DNA of 54,067 nucleotides from an uncultured Eubacterium sp. (GTDB lineage Bacteria > Bacillota > Clostridia > Lachnospirales > Lachnospiraceae). Under the pieces are notes generated by a model. That model saw nothing but the letters and a program-made list of their open reading frames with translations, did no database searches and had not been told where the DNA came from. Both the position numbers and the translations under genes were made by a program. The DNA lies in the NCBI GenBank assembly GCA_945910225.1, contig CAMDYG010000017.1:1-54067 (forward strand), read 5' to 3'. Positions 37,601 to 45,532 of this stretch are shown piece after piece; positions within the stretch are counted from its first letter, which is position 1; each line of letters starts with the position of its first letter.

Positions 37601-38179
37601 ATCATTAACACGCACGAGATTAGCACGCTCATTCTCTAACTTCTTAATAGCAGTAGCTTTTCTTCTCTTAAACTTAACAATACCTGCAGCTTCATCAAAA
37701 AGTTCTCTTCTTTCATCAGGTTTTCCAGAAAGAATTTTATCAATCTGGCCCTGTCCAATAATAGAATATCCCTCTTTACCTATACCAGTATCGTAGAACA
37801 TCTCTGTGACATCTTTCAATCTGCACGAATTGCCATTAATAAGATATTCACTTTCTCCCGAGCGGTATACTCTTCTTGAAACAGTAACTTCATCATAGTC
37901 AACAGGAAGAGCATGGTCGCTGTTATCAAGTGTAATTGATACAAATGCGAATCCGACAGGTTTTCTGTTTTCTGTTCCTGCGAATATAACATCTTCCATT
38001 TTGGAACCACGAAGCTGCTTAGCGCTCTGTTCACCTAAAACCCATCTGACGGCATCAGCAACATTACTTTTACCCGAACCATTAGGACCTACAATACCCG
38101 TAATACCATTGTGAAAATCAAATACTATTTTGTTAGCAAATGATTTAAATCCTTGTACTTCAATACTTTTTAAATACAT
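34610..38179 (-). CDS. smc: Chromosome partition protein Smc
   Basis: Condensin ATPase of 1189 residues, full family length. Walker A GPNGSGKSNVADAVRWVLG (about 32-50), long coiled coils, a hinge around 500-640 (GVIADIVKVERKYETAIETA, LLGRILVVDN), second coil, then the signature LSGGEKALTAIALLFAIQN and Walker B LLDEIEAALDDSNVGRYANY near the end. It acts with ScpA/ScpB, which are not in the window. It lies in rnc-smc-ftsY, the standard order, 13 bases after rnc. Confidence 0.98.
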   Translation of the reverse strand: MYLKSIEVQGFKSFANKIVFDFHNGITGIVGPNGSGKSNVADAVRWVLGEQSAKQLRGSKMEDVIFAGTENRKPVGFAFVSITLDNSDHALPVDYDEVTVSRRVYRSGESEYLINGNSCRLKDVTEMFYDTGIGKEGYSIIGQGQIDKILSGKPDERRELFDEAAGIVKFKRRKATAIKKLENERANLVRVNDILAELEKQVGPLQVQSEKAKEYLDYKADLKKYDVNAFLLESDRISRDLEELTGKIGIADNDLANSRSEYESTKAEYEEAEEQLSKVNSDIENVNSLLSNTELESQRLNGEINVITEQINRFTDNEKHYNDRIVAIDNDKAAKQANMSDLQKQLEEISVSVNEFENNLKVKQDAADVIRQDIDGVSDQIESRQNDIYDRLNAKSSINAENQKFATMLEQLNIRKAELNSRIIKDKSNEAEQDIKINDINTRLEAAQKNALEIAERIAANNDEVTSIKNENAELSSQHDKIVQNYHREKSRLESLINITERYDGYGNSIRKIMELKDSNPGILGVIADIVKVERKYETAIETALGGTIQNIVTDKESTAKELIAYLKQNKLGRATFLPLNSISGRNTLEKEPCVKENGVIGIASNLVRVSFEYENLARYLLGRILVVDNIDNALLIARKYKYSLRIVTLEGEQLNPGGSMTGGAFKNSSNLLGRRREIEELKKSVSELSKSSTELKSKIADNRAKIASIRELIDADNKANREASLAVNTEQMNLNQAKQKLSEIRAVYDKDKAETVDIDRQIKEIDENKNQVSGSLSALEIQNESSRKEIENLNKQLEVKKAELDKANDDIENLKIRFSSVEQKTAFIQENISRINSEIEALELEETDIKQKKDSLSSDVEDKKTQIEKLRNDIHQAKNQIEECNTKIEALRKDRDIINASHKTFFDKREKINEQIVLLEKESMRLHNQQEKLEEENDSIVDYMWNEYELTYSYAAELRSEELTDISDIKKQINILKANIKKLGVVNVNAIEEYKEVSERYNFLKTQHDDMIKAEEALVQVIDKLDNGMRIQFKEKFEEIKIEFDKVFKELFGGGRGTIELVEDEDILEAGILIISQPPGKKLQNMMQLSGGEKALTAIALLFAIQNLKPSPFCLLDEIEAALDDSNVGRYANYLHKLTKHTQFIVITHRRGTMAAADRLYGITMQEKGVSALVSVDLIANDLDKKKE

Positions 38180-38192
38180 AACCCCTCACTTA

Positions 38193-38906
38193 TTATTTCT
38201 TATCAGAGTTTATATCGTAGCCTTTATTTTTTAGCTCGATAAGTGCAGCATATGCTGCATTTTGAGATGCTGATTTTTTAGTGTGTCCGGTTCCCTTAAT
38301 ATTAAAAAGTCCGTCTACAACTGCTGCAACAGCAAACATCTTATTGTGTTCAGGTCCTTCTTCACCGATGAATTCATACTCTATCTCTTTACCAAGCCCC
38401 TGAATAACTTCCTGTAATATAGTCTTGCTATCAAAAAAGAGTTTCTTATTATCAAGATCATTAAGAATGAACTTATTGACAAATTCTTTTGCATTAGCAA
38501 AACCACCATCAAGATAGATGGCTCCAATAACAGCTTCACAGGCATCAGACACAATAGAATCTCTTCCTCTGCCGCCAGTAAGTTCTTCCCCTTTTCCAAG
38601 CCTTATAAATGTATCAAGCTTTATAGCTCTGGCACATAAAGCAAGTGTAGGTTCACATACTATACTGGCACGAAGTTTTGTCATTTTACCTTCTGCCATT
38701 TCAGAATGATTCTTATATATATAATCACTGGATGAAAGTTCAAGCACAGCATCTCCTAAGAATTCCATTCTTTCATTATCGATACCAGCACCCTTTTTCT
38801 GCTCATTAGCATAAGAGCTATGAGTAAGTGCAACTTCAAGCAGGCTTATATCATTGAATTCGTAACCAATAGTCTGCATAAATGCAGACAAATCCTTATT
38901 ATACAT
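38193..38906 (-). CDS. rnc: Ribonuclease III
   Basis: Double-strand-specific RNase for rRNA and mRNA processing. The 237-residue protein has the catalytic signature NERMEFLGDAVLELSSSDYI (about 44-63), further acidic residues in DACEAVIGAIYLDGG, and a C-terminal dsRNA-binding domain ending SASQNAAYAALIELK. ATG at 38906 is chosen: AAAGG lies seven bases upstream, and upstream ATGs at 38930 and 38948 lack sites. It opens the smc-ftsY cluster, downstream of the acpP terminator. Confidence 0.95.
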   Translation of the reverse strand: MYNKDLSAFMQTIGYEFNDISLLEVALTHSSYANEQKKGAGIDNERMEFLGDAVLELSSSDYIYKNHSEMAEGKMTKLRASIVCEPTLALCARAIKLDTFIRLGKGEELTGGRGRDSIVSDACEAVIGAIYLDGGFANAKEFVNKFILNDLDNKKLFFDSKTILQEVIQGLGKEIEYEFIGEEGPEHNKMFAVAAVVDGLFNIKGTGHTKKSASQNAAYAALIELKNKGYDINSDKK

Positions 38907-38960
38907 AATCAGCCTTTCTGTATTAAACATAACATGATGCATAAGCATATCTTGAAAACA

Positions 38961-39007
38961 AGAGCATAAGCAACAAATAATGCAGGCATATTTGTTGCTT
39001 ATGCTCT
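38961..39007 (-). terminator. Strong terminator of plsX-acpP
   Basis: A perfect 19-base inverted repeat (38961-38979 and 38989-39007) with a nine-base loop follows acpP. On the minus strand the tail is TGTTTTC, a short T-run. The stem is unusually long and may be an RNase III substrate at the head of the rnc transcript. Confidence 0.75.
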
Positions 39008-39031
39008 CATTTAATAAATGCTACATGTATA

Positions 39032-39262
39032 TTATTTAGTAGCGTTCTGTATCTGAACTACTGCATCATTAACAGTTACAATTGATTCAGCTGCATCATC
39101 AGGAATCTGGATATCGAATTCATCCTCAATTCCCATGATAATCTGAAATACATCTAATGAATCAGCACCAAGATCATCAACGAATGTTGTCTCAGGTGTA
39201 ATCTTGTCTTTATCAATGTTAAGTACGTCAGCAATAATATTCTGTAATTTCTCGAATTCCAT
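39032..39262 (-). CDS. acpP: Acyl carrier protein
   Basis: Carries fatty-acyl intermediates on phosphopantetheine. The 76-residue protein has the modification site LGADSLDVFQII with the attachment Ser, and MEFEKLQNIIADVLNIDKDK opening. ATG at 39262 has AAGGAT upstream; the longer reading into plsX is rejected. It is acidic as expected. It follows plsX by 19 bases. Confidence 0.97.
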   Translation of the reverse strand: MEFEKLQNIIADVLNIDKDKITPETTFVDDLGADSLDVFQIIMGIEDEFDIQIPDDAAESIVTVNDAVVQIQNATK

Positions 39263-39281
39263 AATGTCTATCCTTTCCAAA

Positions 39282-40295
39282 TTAATTATGCTGCTCAGGA
39301 ATCTGACCGAGCGCCTCAATGATTTTATCATTTATATTCATTTTTGTAAATGTTACGCACTGAATTAATGAATTCTTAACCTCTTTTGCCTTAGCATTTC
39401 CATGAGTTTTAACAACAAGTCCGTTAAGTCCGATCAAAGGTGCTCCACCATGCTCAGAAGCATCCATTGACTTAAGCTGTGTCTTCAAAGATTTCTTAAT
39501 AAGGAGTGCACCAATCTTTGTCTTTAATGAAGACATCATAACTCCTTTTATCTTGCCAAGTATCATCTTGGCTTCTCCTTCATACAGCTTCAAAATACAA
39601 TTTCCTACAAATGCGTCGCATACAATAATATCTGCGTAGCTGTTAGGAATCTCTCTTGCTTCAATGCTTCCTATAAAATTGATGTTAGGACACTCTTTGA
39701 GCATAGGATATGTTTCTTTGACAAGAGCATTACCCTTTTCCTCTTCAAGACCAACGTTAACAATTGCAACTCTTGGATTCTTAACTCCAACAACATTTTT
39801 CATATATATTGAACCCATAACTGCCCACTGTACAAGCATTGTTGCTCTTGCATCTACGTTAGCACCACTATCAACAAGCAGTGAAACTCCATCTTTAGTA
39901 GGAATAAGAGCAGCCATTGGAGGTCTGTCAACTCCACGAAGTCTTCCAACAATAGTCTGTCCTCCAACAAGTATTGCTCCGGAACTTCCAGCAGATACAA
40001 ATGCATCAGCCTCTTTATTCTTAACCATATACATAGCCTTGACAAGAGAAGATTCTTTCTTTCTTCTTATAGCCATAACAGGTGGTTCACCTGTTTCAAT
40101 AACATCATTTGCATTAACAATTTCAATTCTGTCTTTATCGTAATTCTGTCCCTCAAGAGCAGCCTTAATTGCATCTTCTTTACCGACAAGATATACAAAG
40201 CAGTCTTTTTCTGCATTAACAGCCTCTACAGCTCCCTTAACAATCTCAGCTGGTGCGTTATCTCCACCCATTGCATCAAGCGCGATCTTAACCAT
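39282..40295 (-). CDS. plsX: Phosphate acyltransferase PlsX
   Basis: Makes acyl-phosphate from acyl-ACP for PlsY. The 337-residue protein begins VKIALDAMGGDNAPAEIVKG, and shows IETGEPPVMAIRRKKESSLV split around 67-85, VDSGANVDARATMLVQWA and VGNCILKLYEG. It precedes acpP, the usual pairing. A promoter lies at 40332-40360. Its partner PlsY is at 19319-19981. Confidence 0.97.
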   Translation of the reverse strand: MVKIALDAMGGDNAPAEIVKGAVEAVNAEKDCFVYLVGKEDAIKAALEGQNYDKDRIEIVNANDVIETGEPPVMAIRRKKESSLVKAMYMVKNKEADAFVSAGSSGAILVGGQTIVGRLRGVDRPPMAALIPTKDGVSLLVDSGANVDARATMLVQWAVMGSIYMKNVVGVKNPRVAIVNVGLEEEKGNALVKETYPMLKECPNINFIGSIEAREIPNSYADIIVCDAFVGNCILKLYEGEAKMILGKIKGVMMSSLKTKIGALLIKKSLKTQLKSMDASEHGGAPLIGLNGLVVKTHGNAKAKEVKNSLIQCVTFTKMNINDKIIEALGQIPEQHN

Positions 40296-40331
40296 AAATA
40301 TCTAACTCCATTTCATCTAATTCATAAAAAT

Positions 40332-40360
40332 ACTATATAAAAATATACTACGAATATCAA
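40332..40360 (-). promoter_or_regulatory. Promoter of plsX-acpP
   Basis: Minus strand TTGATA (40360-40355), 17 bases, TATAGT (40337-40332); start predicted about 30 bases before plsX. Good but not perfect consensus. I see no clear FapR-type palindrome in it. Confidence 0.6.
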
Positions 40361-40372
40361 ATTAACGCAACA

Positions 40373-40894
40373 TTAAGCTGCTTTAAATAAATTGTTGAGA
40401 TACTCTGTAATCTGGACTCTCAAATCATCATAATCGTCGGGGTGCATCATGTAGCCATAAGCTACAATCGAATCCTTTTCATAGTAAACATCCAGATTAA
40501 ACCACCATGCAGTATCGGATGTTATTTCATCATCAGTTTTATTGTATTCCTTATAATTCTCAATGCTGGTTTCATTAATAAGAAAATAAAAGAAAGCAGC
40601 AGCATTATCTGCAGAGATAGCTTTTGTTCCATTAACATGGGCATTCTGTCCGCTGACTGATAACTGCCAGTTTCCGGCCGCATCCTGCTTAAGATTATAG
40701 CTTAATGACATTACATTATCTGCATAATCAGTATATGCAAAACTAAGTCCTTTTCCATAATTATCATCAATCGGACTCTGCGTATCTTCCTGAGTGTCTG
40801 AATTATCAGATGTATTTCTGGTACCACATCCAGAAACTGGCACAATCAATATAAGTGCCAGAATTAATGTGACAATCCTAATTATTTTAGCCAT
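40373..40894 (-). CDS. Predicted lipoprotein of unknown function
   Basis: A 173-residue protein starting MAKIIRIVTLILALILIVP with a lipobox VSGC; Cys23 would be lipidated and anchored outside the membrane. A short Thr/Ser/Asp linker follows, then a globular domain with aromatic-rich strands (WWFNLDVYYEKDSIVAYGY) near 130-150. I know no function. It lies between rpmF and plsX, outside the usual rpmF-plsX adjacency, so it looks inserted into that core cluster. Confidence 0.75.
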   Translation of the reverse strand: MAKIIRIVTLILALILIVPVSGCGTRNTSDNSDTQEDTQSPIDDNYGKGLSFAYTDYADNVMSLSYNLKQDAAGNWQLSVSGQNAHVNGTKAISADNAAAFFYFLINETSIENYKEYNKTDDEITSDTAWWFNLDVYYEKDSIVAYGYMMHPDDYDDLRVQITEYLNNLFKAA

Positions 40895-40920
40895 TAATAT
40901 ACCTCAAACCTTCATAATCG

Positions 40921-40947
40921 AAAATAAGCTGCCCCATAAGGGACAGC
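40921..40947 (-). terminator. Terminator after rpmF
   Basis: Eight-pair stem (40928-40935 with 40940-40947, ATAA loop, one G-U pair) followed on the minus strand by TTATTTT. Ends or attenuates the yceD-rpmF transcript ahead of the lipoprotein gene. Confidence 0.75.
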
Positions 40948-40970
40948 CTATAATAATTCATTATTAATAA

Positions 40971-41150
40971 TTAGTCAACAGAGATGATTTCTTTCTTGTT
41001 GTAAGAACCACAAGACTTGCATACTCTATGAGGCATCATTAAAGCGCCACACTTTGAACACTTTACAAGATTTGGAGCAGCCATCTTCCAGTTTGCTCTT
41101 CTCTTATCTCTTCTTGCCTTTGAAGATTTATTCTTTGGACAAATTGACAT
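40971..41150 (-). CDS. rpmF: 50S ribosomal protein L32
   Basis: Found by translating the 180-base gap: 59 residues beginning MSICPKNKSSKARRDKRRAN. A zinc ribbon is intact: CSKCG at 31-35 and CKSCG at 44-48, so this is the zinc-binding (C+) form of L32. The ATG has AGGAGG upstream, overlapping the end of yceD, whose stop is three bases away. yceD-rpmF is a conserved pair. Confidence 0.97.
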   Translation of the reverse strand: MSICPKNKSSKARRDKRRANWKMAAPNLVKCSKCGALMMPHRVCKSCGSYNKKEIISVD

Positions 41151-41153
41151 ATG

Positions 41154-41678
41154 TTACACCTCCTTAAAATTCTTTAAAATATCTTTGAAAACAGACATTC
41201 TTGGATCCAGGGACTCTCGGTCACAGCCACACTCTGAGATATTCAGGTTGTGTCCGCATATAGAACATAGCCCCTTGCAATCAGGGGTACATAATGTCTT
41301 ACCCGGCATGGATATCAGTATTTCGCCGAAAACTAATCTGTCCACGTCGAGTTCGTATCCACCAATATAGTCTTTTTCTTCCTTTGCTTCTTCACCGGCA
41401 GCATTGTCTGCGAAATCAACGATTTCATCAACACTGTACTCTACTTTCGTAGGAACAGACTCTAAACATCTGTCACATGGAATATCAAGAACAACAAAGC
41501 TCTCTGCTTTGATCTCAAGCTTGTTCTTACCAATTCTGGTAATGATTAATTCAAACTCTGGTTTCTCAAGTATATTATACCTTGCAATTCCAGTGTCAAA
41601 GCTCTCAGATTCAATTGAAACCTTTTCTATTCTTTCATCCTGTGAACCGGATAAAAGCTCTCTTAAATCAATTAGCAT
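41154..41678 (-). CDS. yceD: YceD family (DUF177) 23S rRNA accumulation protein
   Basis: Family protein linked to 23S rRNA and L32-associated ribosome assembly. The 174-residue sequence has CDRCLESVPTKVEY with a Cys pair in the middle and the C-terminal Cys cluster LCTPDCKGLCSICGHNLN. ATG at 41678 has GGAG seven bases upstream; a TTG 12 bases earlier is rejected. It opens the rpmF operon from the perfect promoter at 41740-41768. Confidence 0.9.
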   Translation of the reverse strand: MLIDLRELLSGSQDERIEKVSIESESFDTGIARYNILEKPEFELIITRIGKNKLEIKAESFVVLDIPCDRCLESVPTKVEYSVDEIVDFADNAAGEEAKEEKDYIGGYELDVDRLVFGEILISMPGKTLCTPDCKGLCSICGHNLNISECGCDRESLDPRMSVFKDILKNFKEV

Positions 41679-41739
41679 AATTGTCTCCAATTCATACTAT
41701 TGTGCATAGGAAAAGCATGCGCTAATCCACACCTTGTCA

Positions 41740-41768
41740 ATTATACGCATGCTCCCTGTCTTTGTCAA
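41740..41768 (-). promoter_or_regulatory. Perfect sigma-A promoter of yceD-rpmF
   Basis: Minus strand TTGACA (41768-41763), 17 bases, TATAAT (41745-41740). Start predicted near 41733. Matching 8-base arms AGCATGCG/CGCATGCT (41714-41721 and 41746-41753) flank the -10 and start site. Confidence 0.85.
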
Positions 41769-41811
41769 CAATAAATTCATTTAAATTAAATATTTTTCAT
41801 GAATATGTTAA

Positions 41812-43011
41812 TTATTTTACTAATGCTAATGTTTCTCTTGCGATTGCAAGCTCTTCATTAGTAGGAATTACGCAAAGCTTAACCTTAGAATCTGGTGTAG
41901 AGATAATTCCTTCTACTCCACAAGCCTTTTCACTTGCAGCTTCATCAAGTTCAACACCAAGATATCCAAGATACTTAGCTACCATTGGACGAAGCCATGC
42001 AGCGTTCTCACCAACACCAGCTGTAAATGTAATGGCATCAACACCATTCATAGCTGCTGTGTAAGCACCGATATACTTAGCTACTCTGTAAGCATAAGCC
42101 TCAAGTGTAACCTTAGCAATCTCGTTGCCATCATTAGCTGCAGCATTAAGATCTCTGAAATCACTTGAGATTCCGCCAGACATACCAAGTACACCAGACT
42201 TCTTGTTAAGGATATTGAGCATCTCGCTTATTGTAAGGTTCTCATGATTGCATAAGAACTCTAAGATAGCTGGATCAAGATCACCAGAACGTGTTCCCAT
42301 GATAAGACCTTCAAGAGGAGTAAGACCCATAGAAGTATCTACACACTTACCACCGATAGAAGCTGAGATTGAAGCACCATTGCCAAGGTGGCATACGATA
42401 ACCTTAGCTGTCTTAGGATCAAGGTTAGCAAACTTGATTGTTTCCTTAGATACGAAGCTGTGGCTTGTTCCGTGGAATCCATATCTTCTTACACCATACT
42501 TCTCATAGTATTCACGAGGAATAGCATAAAGGTAAGCCTTTGGCTCCATTGTTCCACCAAAAGCTGTATCCCATACAGCTACATTTGGCTTGCCTGGCAT
42601 AGCTGCCTCAACGGCTTCAATACCGATAAGGTTAGCTGGGTTATGTAAAGGTCCGAGGTCGAAGCATTCTCTTACAACCTTCTTAACATCCTCTGTTACA
42701 AGACAAGACTCGATATACTTCTCACCTGCATGAAGTACTCTGTGTCCTACTGCTGCAATCTCGTCTGTAGACTTGATTACACCATGCTCCGCATCCTGGA
42801 GAGCATCAAGAACAAGCTTAACTGCAATGTTGTGATCCTTCATAGGAGTCTCAACAACATATTTATCCTTTCCAGTTGGCTTATGTGTAAGAACTGAACC
42901 TTCAATACCGATTCTTTCAACAAGTCCCTTAGCGATTACGCTCTCATCATCCATATTAATAAGCTGATACTTAAGAGATGAGCTTCCACAGTTTAAAACT
43001 AAAATATTCAT
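41812..43011 (-). CDS. ackA: Acetate kinase
   Basis: Makes ATP and acetate from acetyl phosphate, the main energy-yielding step of many Clostridia. The 399-residue protein opens ILVLNCGSSSLKYQL, with GHRVLHAGEKY, RRYGFHGTSHSFV (about 176-188), CHLGNGASI and TFTAGVGENAAW as the acetate kinase signatures. It lies 46 bases after pta. The gene shows strong ribosome sites and codon use like its neighbours. Confidence 0.98.
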   Translation of the reverse strand: MNILVLNCGSSSLKYQLINMDDESVIAKGLVERIGIEGSVLTHKPTGKDKYVVETPMKDHNIAVKLVLDALQDAEHGVIKSTDEIAAVGHRVLHAGEKYIESCLVTEDVKKVVRECFDLGPLHNPANLIGIEAVEAAMPGKPNVAVWDTAFGGTMEPKAYLYAIPREYYEKYGVRRYGFHGTSHSFVSKETIKFANLDPKTAKVIVCHLGNGASISASIGGKCVDTSMGLTPLEGLIMGTRSGDLDPAILEFLCNHENLTISEMLNILNKKSGVLGMSGGISSDFRDLNAAANDGNEIAKVTLEAYAYRVAKYIGAYTAAMNGVDAITFTAGVGENAAWLRPMVAKYLGYLGVELDEAASEKACGVEGIISTPDSKVKLCVIPTNEELAIARETLALVK

Positions 43012-43057
43012 TATAAAAATTCTCCTTAAAATTATTATGTATAAACCTTGTTATAGA

Positions 43058-44053
43058 TTATGCATTCTGAGCCTGTACAGCTGTCATAGCTACTACACCA
43101 ACGATATCATCAGCGAAGCATCCTCTTGAAAGATCGTTTACTGGCATAGAAAGTCCCTGAAGAACAGGACCATAAGCTCCAGCCTTAGCAAGTCTCTGAA
43201 CAAGCTTATAACCAATGTTACCAGCTTCAAGGTTAGGGAATACAAGTGTATTAGCCTTACCAGCTACTGGACTCTCAGGTGCCTTAAGTGCAGCAACTTC
43301 TGGAACTAAAGCAGCATCTAACTGAAGTTCGCCATCAACAGTGATATCTGGATATTTCTCTTTAGCAATCTTAACAGCATCAGCAACCATTGTTACTCTC
43401 TCATGCTTAGCGCTTCCGTATGAAGAGAAACTAAGCATAGCAACCTTAGCATCCTTTCCTACAAAGCTCTTGAATGAATCTGAAGAAAGCTTTGCAACCT
43501 CAGCAAGCTTCTCTGAATCATAATCTGGGCTTACAGCACAGTCAGCGAATACAAAAAGACCATTCTCACCGAATTCACAGTCTGGAACTTCCATAAGGAA
43601 GAAACCTGAAACAGAGCTGATACCTGGCTTAGTCTTTAATAACTGAAGAGCTGGACGGATTGTGTTACCTGTTGAGTGGCATGCGCCAGATACTGCTCCA
43701 TCAGCATCTCCACACTTACACATAAGGCATGCATAGTACATGTAATCCTTCTCCATCTGTTCCTTAGCCATCTCAGGTGTAACACCCTTCTTGCTTCTTA
43801 ATTCAACAAATTTATCAATATACTTCTGCTTATTAGGATCGTTAAATGGATCTACGATTGTGGCGCCAGAAATGTCATAGCCCTTACCATACTTCTCGAT
43901 CTCTTCAGGAGTACCAATGATAACTAAATTAGCAATGCCTTCCTTTAAAATCTTCTCAGCAGCTTCATAAGTTCTCTTATCCATAGACTCCGGTAAAACG
44001 ATAGTCTTCTTATCTGCCTTTGCTCTTTCCTTAATTGTGTCAATAAATGCCAT
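43058..44053 (-). CDS. pta: Phosphate acetyltransferase
   Basis: Converts acetyl-CoA to acetyl phosphate. The 331-residue protein is the short form: no N-terminal regulatory domain. Motifs are IVLPESMDKRTYEAAEKIL near 17-35, DGAVSGACHSTGNTIRPALQ split around 122-141, SFSSYGSAKHERV and AGNIGYKLVQRLAKA. ATG at 44053 has a GGAGGAG site; the longer reading is unsupported. It leads pta-ackA and is divergent from tmcAL. Confidence 0.97.
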   Translation of the reverse strand: MAFIDTIKERAKADKKTIVLPESMDKRTYEAAEKILKEGIANLVIIGTPEEIEKYGKGYDISGATIVDPFNDPNKQKYIDKFVELRSKKGVTPEMAKEQMEKDYMYYACLMCKCGDADGAVSGACHSTGNTIRPALQLLKTKPGISSVSGFFLMEVPDCEFGENGLFVFADCAVSPDYDSEKLAEVAKLSSDSFKSFVGKDAKVAMLSFSSYGSAKHERVTMVADAVKIAKEKYPDITVDGELQLDAALVPEVAALKAPESPVAGKANTLVFPNLEAGNIGYKLVQRLAKAGAYGPVLQGLSMPVNDLSRGCFADDIVGVVAMTAVQAQNA

Positions 44054-44115
44054 GATTAATGACTCCTCCTTATAAAAAAGTAAATTTTCAGTAAACATAC
44101 TGAACTCTTCCAAAA

Positions 44116-44144
44116 ATTATATACCAATTTTTAGTTGAAAACAA
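44116..44144 (-). promoter_or_regulatory. Candidate promoter of pta-ackA
   Basis: Minus strand TTGTTT (44144-44139), 17 bases, TATAAT (44121-44116). Perfect -10, weak -35. Leaves a leader of about 55 bases before pta. Confidence 0.6.
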
Positions 44145-44204
44145 GGTTGTCATGCATTTAAAAATGTTTTAAAAACGATACATTGACTAAAAAAGCCAAT
44201 ATTT

Positions 44205-44233
44205 TTGACATAAATACGTGATTTAAGTAAAAT
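44205..44233 (+). promoter_or_regulatory. Promoter of tmcAL
   Basis: Plus strand TTGACA (44205-44210), 17 bases, TAAAAT (44228-44233), about 28 bases before the start codon. Perfect -35. Confidence 0.65.
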
Positions 44234-44260
44234 ATAATAAAAACAAAAAGGAGACACAAT

Positions 44261-45472
44261 ATGAAAGCATGCGGAATAGTTGCAGAATATAATCCTTTGC
44301 ACACAGGACATGTATATCAGATGAATAAAGCAAGACAGATTTCGCAGGCTGACTGCATAATTGTTGTCATGAGTGGTAATTTCGTGCAGCGCGGTGAACC
44401 GGCAGTAATTGATAAGTATGCAAGAACTAAAGCTGCATTAAAAGCTGGTGCGGATATTGTTGTTGAACTTCCTGTTTACTATGCATTATCAAGTGCAGAA
44501 TTTTTTGCAAAGGGTGCTGTTCTTACACTGGATGCGATGAAGGCATCTTCGATATGTTTTGGTGCTGAAACTGATAATGCAGATTGTCTGGCAAAGATAA
44601 GCAGAGCTATAATATCAGAATATCCTGAATATAAAGCAGTTCTTAATAAAGCACTTGCAAGTGGATGTTCTTACCCTTCTGCAAGACAGACTGCGCTTTT
44701 GGAATATCTGCCAGAATGTAAGGACATAATTACAGGGTCTAATAACATTCTTGCAATTGAATATATAAAAGTTATTCTTTGCAACAAATTAAACATGACA
44801 TATTATCCGGTACTTCGTGAAGGCGCAGGCTACAATGACGATACAGATAATGCTAAATATGCCAGTGCATTTGGCATAAGAAAAATGCTTATGTCAGATG
44901 AAGCAGAAAAATTAAAAACATACCTCACTCCGGATATGTTTGAAGAAATCAGCCATTCACAGAACTGTCCTGTATTCTTAGATGATTTCAGCTGCATATT
45001 TAATCATAAGATGCTTTTTATTAAGCAGCTCTGCAATATTAATAATACAGATTTTGCCGGAAAGCTTTCTGAGTATGAAGATATTAGTCCTGATCTTGCA
45101 AACCGCTTCGCCAGCACTTTTACAGGAAAAGATACGATAAGTGAATTCGCTATGAAGATTAAGACTAAGAATATAGTATATTCAAGAATATGCCGCTGTA
45201 TTATGCACATTATTCTTGAGATAAAACATTCCATGTCCGAAAAATACAATGATATACCTTATATAAGGCTGCTGGGTTTTAATAAAACAGGCCAGCAGTA
45301 TCTTGGAAGCATTAAGAAAAATCTTGATGTGCCATTCATCACTAAAACTGCTGATTATAAGAATGAACTTTCATTTGACCTGACATGTTCTGATATATAT
45401 TCGCAGGCAGTTTATGAAAAGTACAGATATGCAATGAAGAATGAATTACAACAGAATATTATCCGTATATAA
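44261..45472 (+). CDS. tmcAL: tRNA(Met) cytidine acetate ligase TmcAL (YlbM)
   Basis: Acetylates C34 of elongator tRNA(Met) using acetate and ATP through acetyl-AMP. The 403-residue protein opens [20 protein letters not shown] with the HxGH nucleotidyltransferase motif, followed by [18 protein letters not shown] and [18 protein letters not shown]. The C-terminal half holds the [13 protein letters not shown] segment. AAGGAG lies upstream. It is divergent from pta-ackA, whose product acetate is its substrate; whether that placement matters is unknown. Confidence 0.93.
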   Translation: MKACGIVAEYNPLHTGHVYQMNKARQISQADCIIVVMSGNFVQRGEPAVIDKYARTKAALKAGADIVVELPVYYALSSAEFFAKGAVLTLDAMKASSICFGAETDNADCLAKISRAIISEYPEYKAVLNKALASGCSYPSARQTALLEYLPECKDIITGSNNILAIEYIKVILCNKLNMTYYPVLREGAGYNDDTDNAKYASAFGIRKMLMSDEAEKLKTYLTPDMFEEISHSQNCPVFLDDFSCIFNHKMLFIKQLCNINNTDFAGKLSEYEDISPDLANRFASTFTGKDTISEFAMKIKTKNIVYSRICRCIMHIILEIKHSMSEKYNDIPYIRLLGFNKTGQQYLGSIKKNLDVPFITKTADYKNELSFDLTCSDIYSQAVYEKYRYAMKNELQQNIIRI

Positions 45473-45476
45473 AAAT

Positions 45477-45518
45477 GCACTGGCTGAACCACTAATCAGA
45501 TTCAGCCGGTGTATTTTT
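45477..45518 (+). terminator. Intrinsic terminator after tmcAL
   Basis: Eleven-pair stem (45478-45488 with 45501-45511, CACTGGCTGAA against TTCAGCCGGTG, one G-U) and a T-rich tail TATTTTTATC. It lies before the convergent UPF0210 gene. Confidence 0.82.
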
Positions 45519-45532
45519 ATCTTAATTCTTAA

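Noticed and set aside
41769-41811. Possible terminator after ackA (ATTCAT/ATGAAT)
   Set aside because: Six-base arms with an 18-base loop in AT-rich DNA; not convincing.
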